Assembly: GCF_000974485.1 (NCBI RefSeq)
Contig: NZ_BBOM01000006.1
Coordinates: 837,860-901,859 of the forward strand
Direction of reading: 5' to 3'
DNA from: Streptomyces sp. NBRC 109706
Lineage (GTDB): Bacteria > Actinomycetota > Actinomycetes > Streptomycetales > Streptomycetaceae
DNA length: 64,000 nt
Positions within the stretch are counted from its first letter, which is position 1; each line of letters opens with the position of its first letter. Below the pieces are notes generated by a model. The model did not search any database and was not told the DNA's origin. It saw only the letters and a program-made list of their open reading frames with translations. Positions 11,016 through 18,860 of this stretch are shown one piece after another. The translations under genes were made by a program, and so were the position numbers.

Positions 11016-11771
11016 TCAGGCCACCGCGCGGGTGTCGTCGAGCACCGCGTCGCGGACGGGTGCGCCGGTGGCGCGGCGGGCGCGCCGACCGCCGCCGGCG
11101 GCCCTGGTCCAGGGCGTCAGCAGCCGTTGGAGGCCGAGGAGCAGCAGGTCGGCGGTGATGGCGAGCAGCACACAGAGCACGGAGGCGGTGAGCACCTGGG
11201 CCTTGAAGTAGCTGTCCATCGCGGCATAGATGAGGTTGCCGAGGCCGCCGTTGTCGACGATGGCGCCGACCGTGGTCAGCGAGACGGCGGAGACGGTGGC
11301 GATGCGCAGTCCGGCCATCAACGCGGGCAGTGCCAGCGGCAGTTCGACGGTGAAGAGCAGCCGGAAGCGGCCGTAGCCCAGGCCGATGGCGGCCTCCCGC
11401 GCCTCGGCCGGCACCGAGCGCAGCCCGGTGAGGATGTTGCGGACCAGGATGGTCAGCGAGTACAGCACGAGGCCGCAGATCACCAGCGAGACCGAGATGC
11501 CGAAGAAGGGCAGCAGCAGCGCGTACATGGCCAGGGTGGGGACGGTGTAGAGCGCCGTGGTGAGGCTGAGGATGCCGGCCGAGGCCAGCCGCCAGCGGCG
11601 GGCGAGCAGCGCCAGGGGGAACGCGATCAGCACGGCGATGCCGATCGAGGTGGCCGTGATCAGCACATGTTCCACCGTGGCATCGGTCAGTTCCTGACTG
11701 CGGCTGCGCAGGTACTCCCCGCAGATCCAGTCGTTCGCCGCCAGACAGCTCTGGGCGCTTGCCGCACTCAT
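11016..11771 (-). CDS. ABC transporter permease (OpuCD/ProW-like)
   Basis: 251-aa permease, first gene of the minus-strand osmoprotectant operon. It has about five membrane segments and an EAA coupling loop (REAAIGLGYGRFRLLF). The ATG at 11771 is preferred over the in-frame TTG at 11777, because a TAGGGT -10-like hexamer lies 8 nt upstream of the ATG, pointing to a leaderless message. It is divergent from the ATPase gene at 11807, and only 35 bp separate the two starts, so both promoters occupy the same DNA. Confidence 0.9.
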   Translation of the reverse strand: MSAASAQSCLAANDWICGEYLRSRSQELTDATVEHVLITATSIGIAVLIAFPLALLARRWRLASAGILSLTTALYTVPTLAMYALLLPFFGISVSLVICGLVLYSLTILVRNILTGLRSVPAEAREAAIGLGYGRFRLLFTVELPLALPALMAGLRIATVSAVSLTTVGAIVDNGGLGNLIYAAMDSYFKAQVLTASVLCVLLAITADLLLLGLQRLLTPWTRAAGGGRRARRATGAPVRDAVLDDTRAVA

Positions 11772-11806
11772 GTTCAAGAACCCTAGACGGTTAATCTGAC
11801 AGAATC
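11772..11806. promoter_or_regulatory. 35-bp divergent promoter of the osmoprotectant transporter
   Basis: Contains TAGGGT on the minus strand (11780-11785, 8 nt before the permease ATG) and TAATCT on the plus strand (11792-11797, 9 nt before the ATPase ATG). The two -10 boxes are 6 bp apart, so divergent transcription is probably coordinated or mutually exclusive. Confidence 0.5.
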
Positions 11807-12979
11807 ATGAACATGCTGCGGTTCGAGCACGTCTCCAAGCGCTACCCCAACGGCACGGTGGCGGTGGACGATCTCGACCTGGAGGTGGCCGAGGGCGAGT
11901 TGGTGACCCTGGTCGGGCCCTCGGGGTGTGGGAAGACCACCACGATGAAGCTGGTCAACCGGCTGGAGGAGCCCACGTCGGGCCGGATCCTGCTGGCCGG
12001 CGACGATATCGCCGAGGTGGACCCGGTGAAGCTGCGCCGGCGGATCGGCTATGTGATCCAGCAGGTCGGCCTCTTTCCGCACCGCACCGTCCTGGACAAC
12101 ACGGCCACCGTCCCGGTGCTGCTCGGCGGCCGACGGCGGGACGCCAGGCGGCGCGCGGCCGAACTGCTCGAACTGGTCGGCCTCGACCCCGCCGTCTACG
12201 GCGACCGCTACCCCGACCAGCTCTCCGGCGGCCAGCGGCAGCGGGTCGGCGTGGCCAGGGCGTTGGCCGCCGACCCCCCGGTGCTGCTGATGGACGAGCC
12301 CTTCGGGGCCGTCGACCCGGTGGTCCGCGAACGCCTGCAGAACGAGTTCCTGCGGCTGCAGCGCGAGGTCCGCAAGACCGTGCTGTTCGTCACCCACGAC
12401 ATCGAGGAGGCGGTCCGACTCGGCGATCGCATCGCGGTGTTCGGCCAGGGCCGGATCGAGCAGTACGACACCCCGGCCGCCGTCCTCGGCGCCCCGGCGA
12501 CCGACTATGTCGCGTCCTTCGTCGGCAGCGACCGCGGCCTCAAACGGCTCTCCGTGACCCCGGTGGAACGCGCCGACCTGGAACGTCCCCCCGTGGTGCA
12601 CCTCGCCGACCCGATGGCCGACGCGCTGGCGCGGATGCGGGCCGAGGGGGTGCGCTGGGCCGTGGTGCTGGACGAGCAGGACCGGCTGCACGGCTGGGTG
12701 CCGGCCGCCGAGGACCGGGCCGGCCGGGAGAGCGGCGAGGTCGCCGCCCACGCCCGCCGGATGGAGGCCTGGCTCCCGCTGGGCGCCTCGCTCAAGACCG
12801 CGTTCAGCACCATGCTCCAGTACGACGCCGGCTGGATCGCCGTCCTGGACGACGAGGACCGGTTCCTCGGGGTGCTCACCCCGGCCACGCTGCACGAGGC
12901 GCTGCGCCGCTCGATCGACGCCGACGTCCGCTCCGTGGAACGCGCCGAGGTGCGCCTGGAGACGGTCAGCGGGGCCTGA
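11807..12979 (+). CDS. ABC transporter ATP-binding protein with CBS-domain tail (OpuCA-like)
   Basis: 390-aa ATPase of the osmoprotectant importer. Walker A GPSGCGKT is at residues 37-44; signature LSGGQRQ, Walker B LLMDEPFGAVD and the switch His (VTHD) follow in order. The last 130 or so residues form a CBS-pair-like module, which in OpuA/OpuC systems senses ionic strength or nucleotides and gates transport. The gene is transcribed away from the receptor and permease genes, an unusual split because most opuC operons keep all four genes on one strand. ATG 11813 is an alternative start. Confidence 0.92.
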   Translation: MNMLRFEHVSKRYPNGTVAVDDLDLEVAEGELVTLVGPSGCGKTTTMKLVNRLEEPTSGRILLAGDDIAEVDPVKLRRRIGYVIQQVGLFPHRTVLDNTATVPVLLGGRRRDARRRAAELLELVGLDPAVYGDRYPDQLSGGQRQRVGVARALAADPPVLLMDEPFGAVDPVVRERLQNEFLRLQREVRKTVLFVTHDIEEAVRLGDRIAVFGQGRIEQYDTPAAVLGAPATDYVASFVGSDRGLKRLSVTPVERADLERPPVVHLADPMADALARMRAEGVRWAVVLDEQDRLHGWVPAAEDRAGRESGEVAAHARRMEAWLPLGASLKTAFSTMLQYDAGWIAVLDDEDRFLGVLTPATLHEALRRSIDADVRSVERAEVRLETVSGA

Positions 12980-12990
12980 CCGCCGAGCCG

Positions 12991-13488
12991 TCAGACGGGG
13001 GAGCCCATCGGGCCGTGGCCGTTGTCGTCGTCGCCGTCCGGGAGGCGGCAGACCCGTTCCAGATAGAGCGCGACGGCCACCACGGCGATCCCGGCCAGCA
13101 CCGCCAGACCGGCGTAGAGCGCCTGGTCCCTGCGGTTGGGCACGTCCATCCGCTCCAGCAGCAGGAAGAGACCGAAGCCGCCGTAGCCGCCGGCGACCAC
13201 CGCCGACACCAGGGCGCTGGCCTGCCCCAGGACCACCGCCCGCGCGGCGCTCAGCCGGTCGACCGGCCGGGCGTCCGGGCGCCGCTCCCGCTGGGCGCGC
13301 AGCCGGGAACGCAGCGAGAGCGCGGTGGCCAGCAGCACGGCGGCGATCAGCGCCAGGATCACCGGGGCGAACAGCGGGACGGCGGGCAGCGTGTTGTCCC
13401 AGGACTCCCAGAGCCCGGCCGCCGCCCAGGCCAGCCCGAAGGCCGCGGCGAACAGCCCTACCAGCGTCCCGATCCGCAGTTGGTTCAC
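12991..13488 (-). CDS. DUF3180 family membrane protein
   Basis: 165-aa protein with four predicted membrane helices and an Asp/Gly/His-rich C-terminal tail. It matches the actinobacterial DUF3180 family, whose genes lie directly after folK in Mycobacterium and relatives; here it likewise follows folK on the same strand, 58 nt downstream. Function unknown. The conserved neighbourhood suggests a link to folate or cell-envelope metabolism, but nothing in the sequence proves it. The start ATG at 13488 is preceded by GGCGCGTGGAGCGG, a weak ribosome site. Confidence 0.82.
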   Translation of the reverse strand: MNQLRIGTLVGLFAAAFGLAWAAAGLWESWDNTLPAVPLFAPVILALIAAVLLATALSLRSRLRAQRERRPDARPVDRLSAARAVVLGQASALVSAVVAGGYGGFGLFLLLERMDVPNRRDQALYAGLAVLAGIAVVAVALYLERVCRLPDGDDDNGHGPMGSPV

Positions 13489-13546
13489 CGCTCCACGCGC
13501 CCCTTGTCGTCGTCTCCTTGCCGCCCCCAGGACGTGCCCGACCCCG

Positions 13547-14158
13547 TCAGTCGGGGAGCACCAGCTCCAGGTCGGAGCGGAGCGTCACCCCCTGCTCGGC
13601 GACCGAGGCGAGCAACCCGTCCAACGGGCCGTGCCCCGGTACCTCGGCCCCCGGCTCGACATCGTGCCATGGCACCAGGACGAAGGCCCGCTCGTGGGCC
13701 CGGGGATGCGGCAGGGTGAGCGCCGGATCGGTCGAGGTGACGCCCTGGTACGAGACGATGTCCACATCCAGGGTGCGCGGCCCCCAACGGACCTCCCGCA
13801 CCCGTTCGAACGCCTCCTCGATGGCCTGCGCCCGCTCCAGCAGCGAGCCCGGCGGGAGCGTCGTCTTCACCAGCACCACGGCGTTGAAGTAGTCGGGCTG
13901 CTCGCCCTCCTCGACCCCCACCGGTTTGGTCTCGTAGACCCGGGACACCGCCTTGACGCGGACCCCGGGGGTGTCCTCCAGCGCGTCCACCGCGCCCTGC
14001 AGGTTCTCCAGCCGGTTGCCCGTGTTGCCGCCGATGGACAGCACGGCGCGTTTCGGGTTGTGCAGCGTGGAGTCGGCCGCGTCCACCTGCCTGACGACGG
14101 AGGCGGGCACCGGTTGAACGGTCGGGTCGGGGGAGGAGGCGGCGTTGCTGGGGGTCAT
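13547..14158 (-). CDS. folK: 2-amino-4-hydroxy-6-hydroxymethyldihydropteridine pyrophosphokinase
   Basis: Transfers pyrophosphate from ATP to 6-hydroxymethyl-7,8-dihydropterin, the substrate for FolP. Motifs: SIGGNTGNR near the N-terminus, the ETKPVG loop, and the signature RWGPRTLDVDIV that holds the Mg-binding acidic residues. 203 aa, with a 35-residue N-terminal extension before the first strand, longer than the E. coli enzyme. The ATG at 14158 overlaps the folB stop by 4 bp, so folB-folK are translationally coupled. Minus strand, facing away from folP. Confidence 0.95.
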   Translation of the reverse strand: MTPSNAASSPDPTVQPVPASVVRQVDAADSTLHNPKRAVLSIGGNTGNRLENLQGAVDALEDTPGVRVKAVSRVYETKPVGVEEGEQPDYFNAVVLVKTTLPPGSLLERAQAIEEAFERVREVRWGPRTLDVDIVSYQGVTSTDPALTLPHPRAHERAFVLVPWHDVEPGAEVPGHGPLDGLLASVAEQGVTLRSDLELVLPD

Positions 14159-14514
14159 GCTCGGCTCCGTTTGATGGTGATGGTCACGTCGTCGAAGGGC
14201 ACGGTGATCGGGGCCTGCGGCTTGTGCACGGTGACGGTCGTCTCGGCCACGGCCTGGTGCGTCAGGCACTGGTCGGCGATCCGCTGGGCCAGGGTCTCCA
14301 CCAGATCGCAGGGTTCGCCCGCGATCAGTGCGGTGATCTGCTCCGCCACCACCCCGTAGTCCACGGTCCGCGCGAGATCGTCGTGTCGGGCCGCGGGGCC
14401 GGTGTCGAGGCCCAGCTCCACGTCCACCACAAAGGTCTGGCCCTCGGCGCGTTCCCGGGGGAGCACCCCGTGAAAGCCGGTGGCGCGCAGCCCGCGCAGC
14501 GCGATGCGGTCCAT
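14155..14514 (-). CDS. folB: Dihydroneopterin aldolase
   Basis: Converts 7,8-dihydroneopterin to 6-hydroxymethyldihydropterin. At 119 aa it has the usual size of this octameric enzyme. The ATG at 14514 begins MDRIALRGLRATGFHGVL, in which the FHGVL stretch and the later Glu/Tyr (TVDYG) are active-site features of FolB. A long in-frame extension upstream of this ATG is rejected because it has no family similarity. It is divergent from folP, with 278 nt between the two starts. Confidence 0.95.
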   Translation of the reverse strand: MDRIALRGLRATGFHGVLPRERAEGQTFVVDVELGLDTGPAARHDDLARTVDYGVVAEQITALIAGEPCDLVETLAQRIADQCLTHQAVAETTVTVHKPQAPITVPFDDVTITIKRSRA

Positions 14515-14780
14515 GGTTCTCGCTCCCTGCCGTCTGGTGCGTGGCCGTGCCCGGTCGTGCGTCGGTTTCGCTCGTACCCCGCACGGCGTCCTCGTACCTG
14601 GCTGGTTCGGCCGGTCTCTGGCTTGTTTTGAGGTGTTCGAATCTACCCGCGACCTTCGGGCGCTCGGTCGCGGCACCGGGGTCAGCGCCGCCGGCACCCC
14701 GTCCTGTTCCCGTCCCGGCCGGTGGGAACGCCTTCCGGGGCCGTTCCGGGCGACCGCCGGATGGGTATGCGACCAGCGCC

Positions 14781-14786
14781 TACCCT
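14781..14786 (+). promoter_or_regulatory. -10 element TACCCT, leaderless start of folP
   Basis: TACCCT ends 6 nt before the folP ATG at 14793; no ribosome binding site is visible. Confidence 0.5.
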
Positions 14787-14792
14787 GGTCGC

Positions 14793-15668
14793 ATGAGCAT
14801 CTCGCACGGCCAGGTGACAGGTCTGCCCCGCTGGGACCGCTGCGCGGTGATGGGGGTGGTGAATGTCACACCGGACTCCTTCTCCGACGGAGGACGGTGG
14901 TTCGACACCGGGGACGCCGTGAAACGCGGCCTCGACCTGCTGGCCGACGGGGCCGATCTGGTGGACGTGGGCGGCGAGTCGACCCGCCCGGGCGCCACCC
15001 GGGTGGACGAGGCCGAGGAGCTGCGCCGCGTCGTCCCCGTGGTCCGCGAGCTGGCCGCCCAGGGCGCGTTGATCAGCGTCGACACCATGCGCGCCACGGT
15101 GGCCGAACGCGCCATCGAGGCCGGCGCCCGGCTGGTCAACGACGTCAGCGGCGGCCGGGCCGATGCCGCGATGGTGCCGCTGGTGGCCGATGCCGGCGTG
15201 CCGTTCGTGGTGATGCACTGGCGCGGCCAGAGCGTGGACATGAACGACCGGGCGATCTACCGGGACGTGGTCGGCGAGGTGATCGCCGAGCTGCGGGAGA
15301 GCGTCGCGGCCGCCGTGGCCGGCGGCGTCGCCGAGGACCGGCTGATCGTCGACCCGGGCCTCGGCTTCGCCAAGAACGCCCCGCAGGATCTGGCGCTGAT
15401 GGCCGGGATCGGCACGCTGCGCGCCGAGTTGGGCCTGCCGCTGCTGGTCGCCGCCTCCCGGAAGCGGTTCCTCGGCCGGGTGCTGGCCGGCCCGGACGGC
15501 ACCCCGCCGCCGGCCAGGGAGCGGGACGCGGCCACCGCGGCGATCTCCGCGCTGTCGGCCACGGCTGGGGCGTGGGCTGTGCGGGTACACGAGGCTCGGG
15601 CCAGCGCGGACGCGGTCCGGGTGGCCCGGGCCGTCGCGGAGGCGAAGAGCGGGGAGGGAGCGGCATGA
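14793..15668 (+). CDS. folP: Dihydropteroate synthase
   Basis: Condenses 6-hydroxymethyldihydropterin pyrophosphate with p-aminobenzoate; the target of sulfonamides. Both pterin-binding signatures are present: MGVVNVTPDSFSDGG near the N-terminus and GADLVDVGGESTRPGA further on, then the DPGLGFAKN and ASRKRF motifs. 291 aa. The ATG at 14793 is the likely start because a -10 element lies 6 nt upstream and earlier codons run into the folB promoter region. The stop overlaps the following NTF2-like gene by 4 bp. Confidence 0.96.
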   Translation: MSISHGQVTGLPRWDRCAVMGVVNVTPDSFSDGGRWFDTGDAVKRGLDLLADGADLVDVGGESTRPGATRVDEAEELRRVVPVVRELAAQGALISVDTMRATVAERAIEAGARLVNDVSGGRADAAMVPLVADAGVPFVVMHWRGQSVDMNDRAIYRDVVGEVIAELRESVAAAVAGGVAEDRLIVDPGLGFAKNAPQDLALMAGIGTLRAELGLPLLVAASRKRFLGRVLAGPDGTPPPARERDAATAAISALSATAGAWAVRVHEARASADAVRVARAVAEAKSGEGAA

Positions 15669-16177
15669 CGGGAGCGCGCACCGACATCGAGGCGGTGGAG
15701 GCGGCCAACACGGCGCTGTACGACGCGATCGAGCAGGGCGATCTCGACGCCCTGACGGAACGGTGGTTGACCGACGACATCAGCGTGGTCCACCCCGGCT
15801 GGCCGGTGATCAACGGTCGGGACGAGGTGTTGCGGTCCTATGCGTTGATCATGGCCAACACCGAGTACATCCAGTTCTTCCTGACCGATGTCGAGGTCTC
15901 CGTACTGGGCGACACGGCCCTGGTGACCTGCACCGAGAACATCCTCAGCGGCGGCCCGTCCGAGGCGGACGGCTCCACGGGTCCGCTGGTCGGCGGCCTG
16001 GTCGTGGCCACCAACGTGTTCCGCCGGGCGGAGGACGGCGACTGGCGCGTCTGGTCCCACCACGGCTCACCGGTGCTGATCGACCGGGACGACGAGGACG
16101 ACGCCGACGCCTCCGACGACGACACCGCCTCCGCCGACGACGGTGTCGCCGACGGCTCCGACGACACCATCGGCTGA
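15665..16177 (+). CDS. NTF2-like (SnoaL/DUF4440-type) protein
   Basis: 170-aa protein with an NTF2-like cone fold: an N-terminal helix pair, WLTDDISVVHPGW, then beta strands ending in WRVWSHHGSPVL. The last 35 residues are almost entirely Asp, Ala and Ser, a strongly acidic disordered tail. It is coupled to folP by a 4-bp overlap. Homologs beside folP are common in actinobacteria, so a role around folate metabolism is possible, but the family includes many unrelated enzymes and binding proteins and no catalytic residues can be assigned. Confidence 0.82.
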   Translation: MTGARTDIEAVEAANTALYDAIEQGDLDALTERWLTDDISVVHPGWPVINGRDEVLRSYALIMANTEYIQFFLTDVEVSVLGDTALVTCTENILSGGPSEADGSTGPLVGGLVVATNVFRRAEDGDWRVWSHHGSPVLIDRDDEDDADASDDDTASADDGVADGSDDTIG

Positions 16178-16189
16178 CGGGGGGCCTCG

Positions 16190-16537
16190 ATGACCGGCGA
16201 GGGACCGGAGTATGTCTTCGACCAGGTGCAGATAGGCAGGGGGCTGCGGCCCCTGGCCCAGCACGGGTTCGTCGTCGTGGACCGGGGGACGCTGACCCTC
16301 CTCGGCAGCGACCGGCGGCGCATCGACAGCGCGCCCCTGGCGACGGTCACCGGCAGGCCGGTGCGGATGACCCGCGGCCAGACCGTCGCGCTGACGGTCA
16401 ACGGCACCAGGTACAACGTCTCCCCCGGCTGGGGCGCCCGCCCCCGCCTCGTCCTCCCCGGCGACACGGCCCACGTCAGAACCGCCGCCCAGGCCCTCCT
16501 CCACCTCGTCGCCGAGGGCGGCGGCCGGGTCTCCTGA
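16190..16537 (+). CDS. Small conserved hypothetical protein
   Basis: 115-aa protein starting at ATG 16190, 12 nt after the NTF2-like gene with GGGGGGCC before it, so probably the last gene of the folP transcript. It is beta-rich by appearance (alternating hydrophobic residues, VVVDRGTLTLLG and GQTVALTVNGTRYNV), with no membrane segment or signal. I recognise no family. Codon use matches its neighbours, which supports it being coding. The 246 nt that follow, to 16783, show no gene or clear signal. Confidence 0.6.
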   Translation: MTGEGPEYVFDQVQIGRGLRPLAQHGFVVVDRGTLTLLGSDRRRIDSAPLATVTGRPVRMTRGQTVALTVNGTRYNVSPGWGARPRLVLPGDTAHVRTAAQALLHLVAEGGGRVS

Positions 16538-16783
16538 CGGGACCGTGCGGCCTGCGCGGCCGGCGGGTCCGGAACCGGTTCCTCGGTGGGGCGTGGGTCG
16601 GGGGCACCTGGCTTTCGCCGGAGGCCGGCGAAGCCTGCGGCCCGCTGCCGCCGAGCGCGCGGAGCCCGTCTTCCTCGGGGCCGTCCGGCGTCCGGCGTCC
16701 GTCGACCGGGCCGCTGCCGGAGGCCGGCGCGTGGCCGGTGAAGCGGCGGCCGTCGAGCGGGGAACCCCGCCCGGCGGGGACGG

Positions 16784-18214
16784 TCAGGTTTCGTCCGTGG
16801 AGGTGGGGGCGTTCGGTGCGGGTGGGCGGGGGGTGAGCCAGCGGTCGGGGGTGGCGGTGCGGCGGCCCAGGCGGGAGCGGTCGGCCTGTCGGGCGACCTC
16901 ATCGGCCGCGTAGGCCGCGTCCTGGAGCCGGGCGGTCGCCGTGCCGTTCGCGCCCTGGTCGACATGGATGGAGGCCAGGCCGAGCCGCTGTTCCCAGGGC
17001 CCCTGGGTGAGGCGGACGCTCTGCACCTTGGCGTGCGGCACCAGCGTGTGCACCCGCCGCAGCCGCCCGGCGCGGGCGACGAAGACGGCGTCCGTCACGC
17101 CGTGGCCGTAGCCGACCCGCCATACCGGCACCGCCCAACGGGCCCGCCGGGGCGCCGTGGTGACCTGGGCCAGGGTCTCGTCGAGGCGCACATCGGGCAG
17201 GATGCGGCCGAGGAGTTCGACCGCGGTGGCGCGGGTGGCGACGGGGAGCAGCAGCCCGCGTTCGTTGCCCTCGCCGGCCACGTCCAGCTCCACGCGGAGC
17301 CAGCCCCTGGGCCGCCAGAGCAGTGGTTCGACGATCCGCACCGCCTGGACCCGGCCGGGCGGAACGGTGGCGTGGTCGCGCTGCAGCAGCCCGTGGTCCA
17401 GGCGCAGCCCGTCGGGGGACTCGCTGACCGTCCAGCCGTACTGGGTGAGGAACGCGCCCAGCGAGCCGCGCCAGATCGCGGCCAGCAGCGGGACCAGTAC
17501 CGCGAGGGCGGGGAAGACGCTGGCGGTGGCCAGCCAGATCAGCGGGGTGATGACCAGGGCGGCCAGCAGCGCGCCCCAGCCGACGCCAAGCAGCGCCAGC
17601 GACCAGCCGAGCATCCGCGCGTCGACCTGGTGGAGCTGATGGGCCGGCGCCTCGCCCGCGCCGGGGGCGGCCTCGGGTGCGATGCCGGCGGCCCGGGCGA
17701 GCAGTTCGGCGCGCAGGTCGGCGGCCTCGCCCTCGTCGAGGAAGGCCAGCTCGTCGGCCGATCCCGAGCCGACCACGTCCATCTTCAGCTTGGCGACGCC
17801 GAACGCCCTGGCCAGCAGGGGGCGGGAGATGTCGATGGCCTGGATGCGGTCCAGCCGCAGATGGGCGGTGCGGCGGAACAACAGCCCGGTGCGGATGCGG
17901 AGTTCGGTGTCGGTGACCAGATAGCGGGTGACCCGCCAGGAGAGGTACCCGTAGGCGGTGGCGCCCAGCACCAGCACCGCGACCCCGAGCAGCAGCCAGC
18001 CGAGGCCGTCGCCCTGGGCCTGGTCGCGCACCTCGGACGCGTTCTGCAGGGCCACCGCGAAGAGCCCGGCCACCGGCGCCCAGGCCCGCCGCCAGGGGGT
18101 GAGCGGATGGAGCCGCTTGCCCCGCCCGGCGGGAATCTCGGCGGAAGTCTCGGTGGAAACCTCGGCGGGAGACTCCGTGGCCTGCCCCTCGGCCCGTTCC
18201 GGCTCCTCGTTCAT
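16784..18214 (-). CDS. PH-domain (bPH2/YdbT-type) membrane protein
   Basis: 476-aa membrane protein with two or three bacterial pleckstrin-homology repeats (e.g. YLVTDTELRIRTGLLFRRTAHLRL is split across one repeat: YLVTDTELRI, then RTAHLRL), each following hydrophobic helices. It is related to Bacillus YdbT. The neighbouring smaller PH protein (18244-18753) corresponds to YdbS; the pair is commonly found together, and the functions proposed for the family concern the envelope. The ATG at 18214 has GGGAG 6 nt upstream. A GTG at 18247 would overlap the upstream stop as GTGA and is a real alternative (487 aa). The N-terminus is Glu/Thr/Ser-rich. Confidence 0.85.
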   Translation of the reverse strand: MNEEPERAEGQATESPAEVSTETSAEIPAGRGKRLHPLTPWRRAWAPVAGLFAVALQNASEVRDQAQGDGLGWLLLGVAVLVLGATAYGYLSWRVTRYLVTDTELRIRTGLLFRRTAHLRLDRIQAIDISRPLLARAFGVAKLKMDVVGSGSADELAFLDEGEAADLRAELLARAAGIAPEAAPGAGEAPAHQLHQVDARMLGWSLALLGVGWGALLAALVITPLIWLATASVFPALAVLVPLLAAIWRGSLGAFLTQYGWTVSESPDGLRLDHGLLQRDHATVPPGRVQAVRIVEPLLWRPRGWLRVELDVAGEGNERGLLLPVATRATAVELLGRILPDVRLDETLAQVTTAPRRARWAVPVWRVGYGHGVTDAVFVARAGRLRRVHTLVPHAKVQSVRLTQGPWEQRLGLASIHVDQGANGTATARLQDAAYAADEVARQADRSRLGRRTATPDRWLTPRPPAPNAPTSTDET

Positions 18215-18243
18215 CCTGTTCTCCCGGCCGTGCATCCGGGCCG

Positions 18244-18753
18244 TCACAGCCCGGCCGAACGGGCTTCGCCGAGTTCGGTCAGGCGGTCGCGGAGGCGTTC
18301 CGCCTCGGCCGGGGAGAGCCCGGGGATGGTGGCGTCGGTTGCCGCGGCGGCGGTGTGCAGTTGCAGCCGCGCCAGGCCGAACTTCCGTTCGAGCGGCCCC
18401 GAGGTGACCTCGACCAGCTGCATCCGGCCATAGGGCACCACCGTCAACTGACGCCAGAGGACACCCCGGTTGATCAGCAGATCGTCGTCCCGTTCCAGAT
18501 AGCGCCAGGAGCGCCAGTTGCGGCCGAGCGCCCACCAGCCCCAGCCGGCGCCGGCCAGCGGTGGCACCGCGAGCAGCGCCCACAGGGGCGCGCCGAGCAG
18601 CGTGGGCAGCAGCACCGCGGCCACCGCCAGCGGCCCGAGCCAGCAGACCAGCAGCAGCCGCCGCAGCGACAGCACCCCAGGATCGATGGGGCGCCAGCGG
18701 TCCGCCGCGTCGGACCGCCCGTCCGGCCCGGGCCCGCGCGCAACCGTGTCCAT
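18244..18753 (-). CDS. PH-domain (YdbS-type) membrane protein
   Basis: 169-aa protein with two close hydrophobic helices (about residues 30-75), then a single bPH2 domain containing DDLLINRGVLWRQLTVVPYGR, typical of the DUF304/YdbS family. It is encoded just upstream of the larger PH protein, probably in one operon. A TAAGCT hexamer 6 nt before the ATG at 18753 suggests a leaderless transcript. It diverges from the NuoD-like gene, with 107 nt between the starts. Confidence 0.87.
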   Translation of the reverse strand: MDTVARGPGPDGRSDAADRWRPIDPGVLSLRRLLLVCWLGPLAVAAVLLPTLLGAPLWALLAVPPLAGAGWGWWALGRNWRSWRYLERDDDLLINRGVLWRQLTVVPYGRMQLVEVTSGPLERKFGLARLQLHTAAAATDATIPGLSPAEAERLRDRLTELGEARSAGL

Positions 18754-18759
18754 ACCCGA

Positions 18760-18765
18760 AGCTTA
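18760..18765 (-). promoter_or_regulatory. -10 element TAAGCT, leaderless start
   Basis: Minus-strand TAAGCT ends 6 nt before the ATG at 18753; no Shine-Dalgarno sequence between. Confidence 0.45.
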
Positions 18766-18860
18766 GAACGCCGGGCCGAAAGCCGGTCGGCGATCACGGA
18801 GGGTGATGGATGGCTCCCGGGTCAAGACGACCGCGCGGCCGAGGTGACAGACTGACCGGC

